A stretch of DNA of 64,000 bases from Allobosea sp. UNC402CLCol (GTDB lineage Bacteria > Pseudomonadota > Alphaproteobacteria > Rhizobiales > Beijerinckiaceae). Shown here piece by piece: positions 46,275-55,253 of the stretch; positions within the stretch are counted from its first letter, which is position 1, and each line of letters begins with the position of its first letter. The DNA lies in contig NZ_JQJJ01000009.1 of assembly GCF_000745475.1 (NCBI RefSeq), positions 310,001-374,000 of the forward strand, read 5' to 3'. Below the pieces are notes generated by a model that was not told the DNA's origin, did no database searches, and was given only the letters and a program-made list of their open reading frames with translations. Both the position numbers and the translations under genes were made by a program.

Positions 46275-46682
46275 CTATTCGATCACTTCGACGACGCGCC
46301 TCGTGCGCGGCTCGACGATGACGGCCTGGTCGTTCACCACCGTGTAGCGATAGCCATGCGCGCCATATTCCGTCGGCACGGCGTGGAAGGTCACGCCTCG
46401 CGCCGGCAACATCGTGCCGACCTCGACCGGCTGGCGATAGTGATAGGACCGCACGTGCTGCGCCATCACGTAGTTCCGGAAGGCCGCCTCATCGCTGATC
46501 ATCGTCCCGCCGGCGGCCTCGTGCATCGGAGCCGGGGCGAAGGTGCCGAACATGGGTTCTGCCAGGGCAGGGTCGCGCGTCGAACCGCCCGTGGGATCGC
46601 GGATGATCGGGCCGGTTGTTTGCGCGAACGCCACGACAGGGACGGCCGCGAAAGCAGCCGCAATCAGGATACGCTTGATCAT
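46275..46682 (-). CDS. DUF1236 protein, exported
   Basis: A 135-residue protein with a signal peptide (AAAFAAVPVVAFAQ). The C-terminal DUF1236 segment carries VGTMLPARGVTFHAVPTEYG, YRYTVVNDQAVIVEP and RTRRVVEVI. Function unknown; the domain is typical of Rhizobiales. A paralogue lies just upstream on the same strand. Confidence 0.8.
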   Translation of the reverse strand: MIKRILIAAAFAAVPVVAFAQTTGPIIRDPTGGSTRDPALAEPMFGTFAPAPMHEAAGGTMISDEAAFRNYVMAQHVRSYHYRQPVEVGTMLPARGVTFHAVPTEYGAHGYRYTVVNDQAVIVEPRTRRVVEVIE

Positions 46683-46769
46683 AATCGTCCTCCGACGTCG
46701 ATTGCGCCCCCTTGCCCCGGGGAAACTGCGCTGCCGCCTTCCTGTTCCCGATGGATCCGGCGTCTTGCG

Positions 46770-46805
46770 AAAAATAAAAAAGCCCGCCCCGGTTTCGGGG
46801 CGGGC
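46770..46805 (-). terminator. Terminator of the second DUF1236 gene
   Basis: GCCCGCCCC (46782-46790) / GGGGCGGGC (46797-46805) with a short loop; on the minus strand a T-rich tract (CTTTTTTATTTTT) follows directly. Clear Rho-independent layout. Confidence 0.9.
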
Positions 46806-46860
46806 CGTGGCCGAAGGCCGGCGGGTTTCGCTGGCAGTGCCTTCGGCGCGATAGCGGTCG

Positions 46861-47295
46861 TTACTGGATGATCTGTACCACGCGGCGGGTTTGCGGCTCG
46901 ACGATGACCGCGCGGTCGTTCACCACGGTGTACGCGTAGCCCGACGCCTGCGGGCCGTATTCCGCCGGCAGGGGGCGATAGACCACGCCCTGCTCCGGCA
47001 GGACGGTGCCGACCGCGACCGGCTCGGCATAGGTGTAGGACGGCACGCGCTGCTCGACGACATAGGTGCGGAAGCGCGGGGTCGCCGCATCGCCGACGAT
47101 GGCGCCGACCACGGCGCCGCCGACACCGCCGACCACGGCACCGACCGGGCCGCCGACCACCGCGCCGCCCACGGCACCGGCCGCCGCGCCGCTGGTCGCG
47201 CCGCCGACGGCACCGCCGGAGGGTTGCTGGGTTTGGGCGAAGGCGGTCGCCGGAACGAGGGCGAGCGCCGCAACGAAAGCAAGCTTCTTGATCAT
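46861..47295 (-). CDS. DUF1236 protein with glycine-zipper segment
   Basis: A 144-residue protein: signal peptide (AFVAALALVPATAFAQ), then a Gly/Ala/Val-rich segment (residues about 28-70) resembling a glycine zipper membrane motif, and a DUF1236 C-terminus (VGTVLPEQGVVYRPLPAEYG, YTVVNDRAVIVEPQTRRVV). The ATG at 47295 begins the signal peptide. It differs from its paralogue by this Gly-rich insert. Confidence 0.82.
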   Translation of the reverse strand: MIKKLAFVAALALVPATAFAQTQQPSGGAVGGATSGAAAGAVGGAVVGGPVGAVVGGVGGAVVGAIVGDAATPRFRTYVVEQRVPSYTYAEPVAVGTVLPEQGVVYRPLPAEYGPQASGYAYTVVNDRAVIVEPQTRRVVQIIQ

Positions 47296-47498
47296 GGTTC
47301 TTCTCCTTATCGAAGTGAACTTCGCGTCGAAGCGAACTTCGTGGGGGAAGAACCGGCAGGGGGAGCGCCAGTTCCGCTCAGGCCCGGTCACGAGATGTTA
47401 ACGGTCTGAAACAAGCTCCGGAAAGCCGTTTTAGCTCAGTGTCTTGCCGGGGTAACGCGGCGGCCGGGGGAGGGCGAAAGGGCACGCTCGAACGAAAA

Positions 47499-47520
47499 CG
47501 GCGGGCCCGAAGGCCCGCCG
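47499..47520 (-). terminator. Terminator after tctC
   Basis: CGGCGGGCC (47499-47507) / GGCCCGCCG (47512-47520) with CGAA loop, followed by TTTT on the minus strand. It lies 25 bases after the tctC stop. Confidence 0.85.
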
Positions 47521-47544
47521 TCACGCAACCCGAAAGAGTGGGGA

Positions 47545-48519
47545 TTACTGCTTGGGGGCAGCCGAAAGCGCCGGGGTCAGCTTGTCGGCGTCGCGCTTGA
47601 TCAGGGCGGCGAAGCCGGCCGGCGTGCGCTCCTCGGCGGTCGGCAGGACGGTGCCGAGATCGAGCAGGCGCTTCTTGGTGCCTTCGTCGTTGAGCGCCTT
47701 GTTCAGCGCGTCGACCAGCTTGTCGACGGCCTCCTTCGGCAGGCCCTTCGGCCCGGCGATGCCGTTCCAGGCCTCGATCTGGTACTCGGGCAGGCCGGCT
47801 TCCTTGGTGGTCGGGACGTCCGGCAGCGCCGGCGAGCGCTGCGCCGAGGCGACGGCATAGGCCTTGATCGAGTTGGCGCGCACCTGCTCGGCGACCGAGA
47901 CGATCTGGTCGCACATGAAGTCGACCTGGCCGGAGACGAGGTCGTTGAGCGCCGGGCCGGTGCCGCGATAGGCGACGGCATTGATCTTCGGCGTGCCGAG
48001 AACGCCCTTGAGCAGGGTGCAGGTCGTCCAGGAGACCGAGCCGAGGCCGGCATGGGCCTCGTTCACCTTGTCGGCGTTGGCCTTCACATAGCTGACGAAC
48101 CCGTTGAGGTCCTTCGGCTCGAAATTCTTGCGCGCCACGATCAGGATCGGCGTGCCGCCGGCGAGCCCGATCGTCTGCATGCCGTTGATCGGGTCGTATT
48201 TCAGGCCGGGATAGGTGGCGGGCGCCGCCGAGAAGGTGCCCAGATGCCCCATCGCGATGGTGTAGCCGTCCGGCGCCGCCGTGAGGGCGCGGGCGATGCC
48301 GGTCGTGCCGCCGGCGCCGGCGACGTTCTCGATGACGATCTGCTGGCCGAGCGTCTTCGACATGTTGTCGGCGACGATGCGCGCGATGATGTCGGTGGGG
48401 CCGCCGGCCGCGAAGGGCACGATCATCGTGACGGGCTTCGTCGGATAGCCCTGCGCCTGCGCGCCGCCGGCGAAGGCCAGCGCCGCGGTGGCGGCAAGGC
48501 CGAGAACGAGCTTCTTCAT
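47545..48519 (-). CDS. TTT system periplasmic substrate-binding protein (TctC/Bug family)
   Basis: A 324-residue exported binding protein with signal peptide (LGLAATAALAFAGGAQA) and the Bug fold: MIVPFAAGGPTDIIARIVAD, NVAGAGGTTG, a DGYTI segment and VAYRGTGPALNDLVSGQVDFM. It captures a tricarboxylate-like or other organic anion for the TctA/TctB carrier. The ATG at 48519 has a well-spaced AGGAGGA; an ATG two codons upstream is too close to it. It is the last gene of LysR-tctB-tctA-tctC. Confidence 0.92.
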   Translation of the reverse strand: MKKLVLGLAATAALAFAGGAQAQGYPTKPVTMIVPFAAGGPTDIIARIVADNMSKTLGQQIVIENVAGAGGTTGIARALTAAPDGYTIAMGHLGTFSAAPATYPGLKYDPINGMQTIGLAGGTPILIVARKNFEPKDLNGFVSYVKANADKVNEAHAGLGSVSWTTCTLLKGVLGTPKINAVAYRGTGPALNDLVSGQVDFMCDQIVSVAEQVRANSIKAYAVASAQRSPALPDVPTTKEAGLPEYQIEAWNGIAGPKGLPKEAVDKLVDALNKALNDEGTKKRLLDLGTVLPTAEERTPAGFAALIKRDADKLTPALSAAPKQ

Positions 48520-48557
48520 TGGCATTCCTCCCTGAGATTATTGACGATGAGAGTGGA

Positions 48558-48582
48558 GGGGTGCCGCCGGGGCGGCAACCCC
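48558..48582 (-). other. Hairpin between tctA and tctC
   Basis: GGGGTGCCGCC (48558-48568) and GGCGGCAACCCC (48571-48582, one bulged A) form a GC-rich hairpin directly after the tctA stop, without a T-run. It probably protects or processes the transcript so that the binding protein is made in excess. Confidence 0.55.
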
Positions 48583-48583
48583 G

Positions 48584-50086
48584 TCATTCGGTGAAGACTT
48601 CGTCGCGCTTCTTCGAGATCGAGGGCAGCAACGCGACGACGAGCACGAGCACGGCGACGACGAGCAGCCCGGCGGAGATCGGGCGCTCCACGAAGGTCAC
48701 GAACGAGCCGCGCGAGATGATCAGCGCCTGCCTGAGCTTTTCTTCCATCAGCTTGCCCAGCACGAAGCCGAGCAGCATTGGCGCCGGCTCGAAGCCGAGC
48801 TTGATCAGCAGATAGCCGAACAGGCCGAACATCGCGGTGAAGGCGACGTCCATCGGCTGGTTGTTCACCGAATAGATGCCGATGCAGCAGAAGATCAGGA
48901 TCGCCGGGAACATCAGCCGGTAGGGCACCTGCAGCAGCTTCACCCACATGCCGACCAGCGGCAGGTTGATGACGAGCAGCATCAGGTTGCCGATCCACAT
49001 CGAGGCGATCATGCCCCAGAACAGCTCCGGGTTGCGGGTCATCACCTGCGGGCCGGGGATGATGCCGTGGATCGTCATCGCGCCGACCATCAGCGCCATC
49101 ACCGCATTCGGCGGGATGCCGAGCGTCAGCAGCGGGATGAAGGCGGTCTGCGCGCCGGCATTGTTGGCCGATTCCGGCCCCGCCACACCCTCGATCGCCC
49201 CCTTGCCGAAACGCGAGGGATCCTTGGCGAGCTTCTTCTCCATCGTATAGCTGGCGAAGGGGCCCAGCACCGCGCCGTTGCCGGGCAGAATGCCGAGAAT
49301 GCCGCCGATCGCGGTGCCGCGCAGCACCGGCGCCACCGACTGCTTGATGTCGCTCCAGCCGGGCAGGAGCCGGCCGATCTTGGCCTTGACGACGTCGCGC
49401 GCCTCGGGGTTCTCGAGGTTGCGCAGCACCTCGGCGAAACCGAACACGCCCATCGCCAGCACCGAGAAGTCGATGCCGTCGGACAGGGCCGGGATGCCGA
49501 AGCTCAGCCGTTCCTGGCCGGTCTCGAGATCCGTCCCGACCGTCGAGAGCAGAAGCCCGAGCATGATCATGCAGAAGGCCTTGAGGATGGAGCCGCGCGC
49601 CAGCACGACCGCGAAGCACAGGCCCATCACCATCAGCGAGAAATATTCGGCCGGGCCGAACAGCAGCGCCATCTTGGTCAGCGGCGCGCCGAGCGCAGCG
49701 ATGGCGACCGTGGCGACGCAGCCGGCGACGAAGGAGCCGATGGCGGCGGTGCCGAGCGCGATGCCGGCGCGGCCCTGCTTGGCCATCTGGTGGCCGTCGA
49801 GCGTGGTCACCACGGCGGTGGCCTCACCCGGGATGTTGACCAGGATCGCGGTGGTCGAGCCGCCATATTGGGCGCCGTAATAGATGCCCGCGAGCATGAT
49901 CAACGCGCCGGTCGGATCGAGGCCGAAGGTGATGGGGAGCAGGATCGAGATCGTCGCGATCGGGCCGACACCGGGCAGCACGCCGATCAGGGTGCCGACA
50001 AGGCAGCCCACGAAGCACAGCGCGATGTTCTGCATCGTCAGCGCGACGCCGAAGCCGAGCGAGAGGTGGGAAAATGTCTCCATCAT
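48584..50086 (-). CDS. TTT system large membrane subunit (TctA)
   Basis: A 500-residue membrane protein with about twelve hydrophobic segments. Family blocks: GVLPGVGPIATISILLP, AGIYYGAQYGGSTTAILVNIPGE and LTLGIPPNAVMALMVGAM. It forms the secondary carrier with TctB, powered by an ion gradient. Start ATGATG at 50086, three bases after the tctB stop. Confidence 0.94.
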   Translation of the reverse strand: MMETFSHLSLGFGVALTMQNIALCFVGCLVGTLIGVLPGVGPIATISILLPITFGLDPTGALIMLAGIYYGAQYGGSTTAILVNIPGEATAVVTTLDGHQMAKQGRAGIALGTAAIGSFVAGCVATVAIAALGAPLTKMALLFGPAEYFSLMVMGLCFAVVLARGSILKAFCMIMLGLLLSTVGTDLETGQERLSFGIPALSDGIDFSVLAMGVFGFAEVLRNLENPEARDVVKAKIGRLLPGWSDIKQSVAPVLRGTAIGGILGILPGNGAVLGPFASYTMEKKLAKDPSRFGKGAIEGVAGPESANNAGAQTAFIPLLTLGIPPNAVMALMVGAMTIHGIIPGPQVMTRNPELFWGMIASMWIGNLMLLVINLPLVGMWVKLLQVPYRLMFPAILIFCCIGIYSVNNQPMDVAFTAMFGLFGYLLIKLGFEPAPMLLGFVLGKLMEEKLRQALIISRGSFVTFVERPISAGLLVVAVLVLVVALLPSISKKRDEVFTE

Positions 50087-50089
50087 CGC

Positions 50090-50608
50090 TCAAACACCCA
50101 GAAGCCAGGGCGCGAGCGGGATCGGCAGGCTCAGCGCGTATTTGAACATCAGGATGCAGGCTGCCGACATCGCCACGGCGAAGATCAGCAATTCCTTGAG
50201 CCTGCGGTCATCCGCGGCGAGGCCTGCGAAGAAGACGAGGAGCGGTCCCGAGACGAGCAGCCCCAGCGCCGGGATCTGGATCGGCCCGATCTCGAAGCCG
50301 CGGATCGTCAGCGCGAACAGGCAGGCCCCGCCGAGGGCGTAGAAAATGCCCTTCCAGGACCAGCCGCTCAGCTGCTCGCCATTGTAGCGCAGCGACGACA
50401 GCACGAGCATAAGCCCAAGGGCGCCGCAGATCACCGCGAAGGCTTTCGGCAGCATGCCGGGGCCGAGCTGGCGCAGCGTTCCGGCCGGCAGCTCCCAGGC
50501 GAAGACGAAGGCGATCAGCGCGAGCAGGATCATGAACAGGCCGCCGGCGAGATCCTGCGTCGAGCGCACGCGCAATCCTTGCGCCCGTTCTATCTGGTTC
50601 AAACTCAT
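50090..50608 (-). CDS. TTT system small membrane subunit (TctB)
   Basis: A 172-residue membrane protein with four hydrophobic segments (such as LAGGLFMILLALIAFVFAW and ELLIFAVAMSAACILMFKYAL), matching TctB. A GGAGG lies 5 bases before the ATG. It is directly upstream of tctA and 18 bases after the LysR gene. Confidence 0.85.
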   Translation of the reverse strand: MSLNQIERAQGLRVRSTQDLAGGLFMILLALIAFVFAWELPAGTLRQLGPGMLPKAFAVICGALGLMLVLSSLRYNGEQLSGWSWKGIFYALGGACLFALTIRGFEIGPIQIPALGLLVSGPLLVFFAGLAADDRRLKELLIFAVAMSAACILMFKYALSLPIPLAPWLLGV

Positions 50609-50626
50609 GAGGCTCCTCCGGCTGGC

Positions 50627-51595
50627 TTATTGGATCCGGGCCGGCCGCTTTTGCGGCTTCGGCGGGGTTGCGTGAGGCAGGACGTGGCGCTCCTCGATCA
50701 GCGTCACGCTCTCGCGCAGGATCGCGAGAAAATCGTCCCGGGACGGCAGCTTCTGCTGCGGCCGCCAGGCGACGCCGACCAGCGCGCCGGGCGGCGGCGG
50801 GTCGAGCATCGCGCCGCGCAGCCGCCGCAGCGTCACGCCGGGAAAGGTCAGTCGCGAAACCCAGTCGGGCGCGAGCGCCATGCCGAGCCCGGCTGCGACG
50901 GCCGACATCATCGCCGGCTTCTCGGTCGCCTCGATGGTGACGTTGGGAACGGCGCCGACGCTCTCGAAATAGGCCATCACGAGATCGTAGGCATAAGGCC
51001 GGATGCGCTTCGAGGGCACGACGAAGGGCTCGCCCACGAGGTCGTGCATGGTCAGGTGATCACGCGCCGCGAGCGGATGGTCTTCGCCGAGCACCACGAT
51101 CGGGCGCTCGACCCGCAGGATCTCGAAGGCGCAGTCGGTCGGCTTGCGCGGCGGGCGCACCAGGGCGAGGTCGAGCTTGCCGGCTTCCAGCATCTGTACC
51201 AGCGCGGCGGTCATCGCCTCGACGAATTTGATCTCGGTGCCGGGGAAACGCTTGCGGAAGGTCATCAGCGCCTCCGGCAGGAAGCTCGACGACGCCGCGT
51301 CGATCGCGCCTACGCGCAGCACCTTGCCCGACGCCAGCGAGGCTTCCCGCACCGCGCGCGAGGCCTGCTCCATCTTGACGAGGATGCCCTTGGCCTCCTC
51401 GAGCATGATCAGCCCGGCGCGGGTGAGCGCGACCTGCCGTGTGGTGCGGGTCAGGAGGTTGACGCCGAGCTCGTCCTCGAGCGCGCTGATCTGGCGGGAA
51501 AGGGCCGGGGGGGCCACGCCGAGACGCTCGGCCGCGCGACCGAAATGCAACTCTTCCGCCACCGCGATGAAGCACCGCAGTTGCCGTACATCCAT
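50627..51595 (-). CDS. LysR-family transcriptional regulator
   Basis: A 322-residue regulator starting MDVRQLRCFIAVAEELHFGRAAERLGV, with a helix-turn-helix (PALSRQISALEDELGV) and a C-terminal effector domain (about 90-300; VLRVGAIDA). It is on the same strand as and just upstream of tctB (18-base gap), so it is probably co-transcribed with the transporter and senses its substrate, unlike the usual divergent LysR layout. Confidence 0.9.
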   Translation of the reverse strand: MDVRQLRCFIAVAEELHFGRAAERLGVAPPALSRQISALEDELGVNLLTRTTRQVALTRAGLIMLEEAKGILVKMEQASRAVREASLASGKVLRVGAIDAASSSFLPEALMTFRKRFPGTEIKFVEAMTAALVQMLEAGKLDLALVRPPRKPTDCAFEILRVERPIVVLGEDHPLAARDHLTMHDLVGEPFVVPSKRIRPYAYDLVMAYFESVGAVPNVTIEATEKPAMMSAVAAGLGMALAPDWVSRLTFPGVTLRRLRGAMLDPPPPGALVGVAWRPQQKLPSRDDFLAILRESVTLIEERHVLPHATPPKPQKRPARIQ

Positions 51596-51721
51596 GGTCG
51601 TCCCCTGTTCCCCGTATCGCTTGTCGCGATATCTCAGTCAGTAGGGCGGGCCAATATAGTCTCCAGCCGACAAGTCGACTCTAGAACAATTCATAATTTT
51701 TTGGCAATAAAGCCTTTGGTC

Positions 51722-52645
51722 TCAGGCCGGGCGCGTGCGCCTCGCCCGGAACAGCCTGCCGTCGATCAGCGCGAGCCCGGCGGCGATGGCCGCCATTCCC
51801 AGGAAATGCCGCGGCAGCAGGGCTTCGCCGAGAAAGGTCGCGCCGAGCAGAATGGCGCTGACCGGGACGAGGAACGTCACCAGCATGACATTGGTGCCGC
51901 CGGCGCGGCGCATGACCCGGAAGAAGATGACATAGGCGAGCGCCGTCGAGAGGGTCGCGAGCCCGACGAGCGAGAATACAACGGGGGTGCTGGGAGCGGG
52001 CAGCAGCCAGGGCGGGTCGAAGGCGATCACCAGCGGAATGGTCATCACGGTGGTGGCGCTGACCTGTCCGGTTGCCGTGACCAGCGGGGGCAGCTCGCGA
52101 AAGCGCCGGCCGTACAAGCCGGCGAAGCCATAGGAGAGCGCGGCGGCAAGGCAGGCAAGCTGGGGCAGCAGCGCTCCCGAGACGCCGCCAACCGCGTCGG
52201 GGCCCATCAGGATCGCGACGCCGACGATGCCGGCGGCGACCCCGGCGATCTTCAGGCCGCTCGCCTTCTCGTCCTGCCCGAAGACATGGGCGACGACGAC
52301 GCCGAAGAGCGGGGTCGTGGCGTTGAGGATCGAGGCCAGCCCGCTGGCGATCTGGGTCTGGCCCCAGAAGATCAGCCCGAACGGAATCAGATTGTTGAGC
52401 AGCCCCATGCCGAAGAAGGCGAGCCACATCCGCCCGCCGACGCGCATCGACAGTCCCGATAGCCTGACGACCAGCAGCAATGTGGCCGCCGCCAGCCCGA
52501 CCCGCGCGAGCACCACCGCCAGCGGTGGCCATTCCGAGACGGCGATCTTCCCGAAGAAGAACGACCCGCCCCAGAGCAGCGAGAGCAGGATCAGCAGCAG
52601 CCAGTCGCCGAGATCCATGACGGGCTGCTTGGATAGGGCGGACAT
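51722..52645 (-). CDS. DMT-superfamily (EamA) transporter
   Basis: A 307-residue membrane protein with ten hydrophobic segments and two EamA repeats. LLLSLLWGGSFFFGKIAV at the N-terminus and LNATTPLFGVVVAHVF are typical, as is LVPVSAILLGATFLGE near the end. The substrate is unknown. The start at 52645 (MSALSKQ) is preferred; the ORF is open further upstream into a repeat. Confidence 0.85.
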   Translation of the reverse strand: MSALSKQPVMDLGDWLLLILLSLLWGGSFFFGKIAVSEWPPLAVVLARVGLAAATLLLVVRLSGLSMRVGGRMWLAFFGMGLLNNLIPFGLIFWGQTQIASGLASILNATTPLFGVVVAHVFGQDEKASGLKIAGVAAGIVGVAILMGPDAVGGVSGALLPQLACLAAALSYGFAGLYGRRFRELPPLVTATGQVSATTVMTIPLVIAFDPPWLLPAPSTPVVFSLVGLATLSTALAYVIFFRVMRRAGGTNVMLVTFLVPVSAILLGATFLGEALLPRHFLGMAAIAAGLALIDGRLFRARRTRPA

Positions 52646-52702
52646 GGGAGGCCTGTGGTTAGGAGGAACTGGGCACGGCGCCTGGCCTCGCCGGAAATCC
52701 GC

Positions 52703-52797
52703 CGTCATTCCGGACAGGCCGCATAGCGGCGCCGATCCGGAATCCATCGTAGAACGCAGCGCTCGACGATGGATTCCGGGTCAAGCCCGGAATGACG
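52703..52797. repeat. Intergenic palindromic repeat, family A copy 3
   Basis: Outer arms CGTCATTCCGG (52703-52713) and CCGGAATGACG (52787-52797), inner arms CCGGAATCCATCG / CGATGGATTCCGG. It lies between the glutathione transferase and DMT transporter genes. Confidence 0.85.
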
Positions 52798-52876
52798 GTG
52801 CGCTTCCGTCAAAGGTGGCTTGGTCTAGGCGGATGCCGCCGTCCGCTCCACCCGTTTCCTGTGTTCGGGCCTTTGT

Positions 52877-53539
52877 TCAGGCGGCTTCGGCGTCGCGCGC
52901 CTGCCACATCGCCTGGAAAGCCGGCCGCGCCTGGCAGGCCTCGAGCCAGGCCTTCACGTTCGGATGGGCGTCGAAGAGCTGCGTGGCGGGCCTCGCATAG
53001 CGGATGACCTCGGCGACGTTGATGTCGGCGACGGTGAACCGCTCGCCCATGACATGGCCCTTGCCCTCGACCAGCGTGCGGTCGAGCACGGCGAAGGGGG
53101 CGGCCAGCGTCGCGAGCGCCGCTTCGACCACCTCAGGTTTGCGCTTCTCGGGCGGGAAAGCGGCGAGGTGCTGCTGCAGGCTGAGCGCATGCGTCTCGCA
53201 TTCGGTCGCCGCCCAGAGCGCCCACATGACGGCGAGCCCTTCCTCCTGCGCGTCCTTCGGCGCCAGCGGCCCGCCATGCTTGCGGGCGAGGTAGAGGTTG
53301 ATCGCCAGCGATTCGTGCAGCTTGAAGCCGTCATCGTCGATGCTGGGGATATGGCCGTTCGGATTGACCTTCAGGAAGTCGGGGCTGCGTGTGTGCAGCG
53401 GCACGCCGGGTGCCTGCGGGTCGGCGAGGCGATAGGCCTGGATGACCGGCACGTGCCGGAACGGCAGTCCGAGCTCGTTGGCGAGCCAGATGACGCGCGT
53501 CGCGCGCGAGCGGTAGCAGCCATAGATCGTCAGGGTCAT
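52877..53539 (-). CDS. Glutathione S-transferase-family protein
   Basis: A 220-residue protein. N-terminal thioredoxin-like domain starts MTLTIYGCYRSRATRVIW with the VNPNGHIPSIDDDGFKLHESLAI motif (glutathione gamma-glutamyl site); the C-terminal helical domain has GERFTVADINVAEVIRY. The likely active residue is Ser or Cys near the N-terminus (YGCYRSRA). The ATG at 53539 starts the conserved fold. Substrate unknown. Confidence 0.88.
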   Translation of the reverse strand: MTLTIYGCYRSRATRVIWLANELGLPFRHVPVIQAYRLADPQAPGVPLHTRSPDFLKVNPNGHIPSIDDDGFKLHESLAINLYLARKHGGPLAPKDAQEEGLAVMWALWAATECETHALSLQQHLAAFPPEKRKPEVVEAALATLAAPFAVLDRTLVEGKGHVMGERFTVADINVAEVIRYARPATQLFDAHPNVKAWLEACQARPAFQAMWQARDAEAA

Positions 53540-53872
53540 CGCATGGGGTCCGGCGTCGGAGAAGAGTGCGGCGGCAGCGGCGGCTGGCCGCCGATTCCGT
53601 CCCGGCCACCATAGTCGCCGCCCCCCTCCCGACCAAGGCCCGAGATCGATGCTGCATCGCCAAAAAAACGTTTGACGACGAGGCGTTGCGGGTGCATGTG
53701 GCCAGCCGTCGCCGGCTCCCGCAGCCGGCACTCACAGGACAACCAGACCCGATGCCCGACGACAGTCCCAGTCGACAGTCGAAGCCGTCTGCTGCCGCCT
53801 CGCGCGGCTGATCCGGGTCCCCGGCTCAGCCTTGCGATCGGTGCCGACGGCCGATCGCCAGGAATAAGAGCC
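53540..53872 (+). other. 333-base gap and leader of mgtE
   Basis: No convincing gene; the ORFs here are GC-bias artefacts. It holds the divergent promoters of the transferase gene (minus) and mgtE (plus). A GC-rich stretch with local inverted repeats (GCCGGCTCCCGCAGCCGGC near 53710-53728) could be structured RNA, but I do not recognise a known magnesium riboswitch core. Confidence 0.4.
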
Positions 53873-55240
53873 ATGAACGAGATCGAACTCGCCCCCGACC
53901 TGCTGTCGGTCGTCGTCGCCAGGACTCTGGCGGAAGAGCATGTCGCCGACATCGTCGAGACGCTCAACGAGCAGGACAGCGCGACCATCGCGCATATCCT
54001 GCAGGAATTGCCGTTCGAGCGCGCCGTGGAGGTGCTCGACCAGCCGGAGCTGGCCGACGCCGCCGAGGCGCTGGCATTGCTGCCGGAGGACCGTGCCGGG
54101 GCCTTCCTCACGGCCATGTCGGCCGACCGCGCCGCCGACGTCTTCCAGGACTTCGACGACGAGACCCGGCAGCGCCTGAGCGCGCGCCTCGACCGCCAGA
54201 CCCGCACCGATCTCGGCAAGCTGCTGGCCTATCCCGAGCACAGCGCCGGCTCGATCATGACGACCGAGTTCGTCAGCGTGCCGTCGACCTGGACGGTGCA
54301 GCAGACGCTCGACTACATCCGCCGCGTCGAGCGCTCGCGCGAGACGGTCTATGCGATCTACGTGCTCGATCCGGCGACGAAGAAGCTCGTCCGCGCCGTC
54401 TCGCTGCGGCGGCTGATCAGCGGCGACCCTGCCGCGCCCGTCGAGTCGGTCGTGCCGGCGCACAAGCCCATCACGGTGACGCCTGAGGTCGATCGCGAGG
54501 ATGTCGCGCGGCTGATCACGAAATACGACCTGCTCTCGGTCCCCGTCGTCGATGCCGAAGACCGCATCATCGGCATCGTCACCTTCGACGACGTCATCGA
54601 CGCGATGATCGCGGAGACGACGGAAGACGTGCAGAAGCTCGGCGGCATGGAGGCGCTCGACGAGCCCTATAACGAGATCGGCTTCCTCGCGATGATCCGC
54701 AAGCGCGCCGGCTGGCTCTCGATCCTGCTGCTCGGCGAGATGCTGACCGCCTCGGCCATGCAGTTCTTCCAGACGGAGCTGGAGAAGGCGATCGTGCTGA
54801 CGCTGTTCATCCCGCTGATCATGAGCTCGGGCGGCAATTCCGGCTCGCAGGCGACCTCGCTGATCATCCGGGCGCTGGCGCTGCGCGAGATCACGCTGAA
54901 GGACTGGTGGCGGGTCATCCTGCGGGAGTTGCCCTCGGGCCTCGTGCTGGGCTCGATCCTCGGCGCGATCGGCATCGTCCGCATCGCGCTCTGGCAATGG
55001 CTCGGCTTCTACGATTACGGGCCGCATTGGATGCTGATCGCGGCGACGGTCGGCGGCGCGCTGATCGGCATCGTCACCTTCGGCTCGATGATGGGCTCGA
55101 TGCTGCCCTTCCTGCTGAAGCGGGCCGGCTTCGACCCGGCCAGCGCCTCGGCGCCGCTGGTGGCGACGCTGGTCGACGTCACCGGCCTCGTCATCTATTT
55201 CGGCGTGGCGGCGCTGATCCTGAGCGGGACCTTGCTCTGA
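53873..55240 (+). CDS. mgtE: MgtE-type magnesium transporter
   Basis: A 455-residue Mg2+ channel. N-terminal MgtE-N helical domain (1-130), two CBS domains (about 135-260; the second has IIGIVTFDDVIDAM), and a membrane domain (about 285-455) with FIPLIMSSGGNSGSQATSLIIRALA, the Mg2+ pore signature. The ATG at 53873 follows AGGAAT. Length is normal. Confidence 0.95.
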   Translation: MNEIELAPDLLSVVVARTLAEEHVADIVETLNEQDSATIAHILQELPFERAVEVLDQPELADAAEALALLPEDRAGAFLTAMSADRAADVFQDFDDETRQRLSARLDRQTRTDLGKLLAYPEHSAGSIMTTEFVSVPSTWTVQQTLDYIRRVERSRETVYAIYVLDPATKKLVRAVSLRRLISGDPAAPVESVVPAHKPITVTPEVDREDVARLITKYDLLSVPVVDAEDRIIGIVTFDDVIDAMIAETTEDVQKLGGMEALDEPYNEIGFLAMIRKRAGWLSILLLGEMLTASAMQFFQTELEKAIVLTLFIPLIMSSGGNSGSQATSLIIRALALREITLKDWWRVILRELPSGLVLGSILGAIGIVRIALWQWLGFYDYGPHWMLIAATVGGALIGIVTFGSMMGSMLPFLLKRAGFDPASASAPLVATLVDVTGLVIYFGVAALILSGTLL

Positions 55241-55253
55241 CCGGGCCGTTTCG

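Noticed and set aside
49067..52462. A 1131-codon plus-strand frame across tctA, tctB, LysR and the DMT gene
   Set aside because: It runs antisense to four genes with clear family motifs, and its own translation is low-complexity Arg/Gly/His without any domain.
53690..53870. M-box magnesium riboswitch before mgtE
   Set aside because: I could not find the conserved core helices; only generic GC-rich hairpins are visible.
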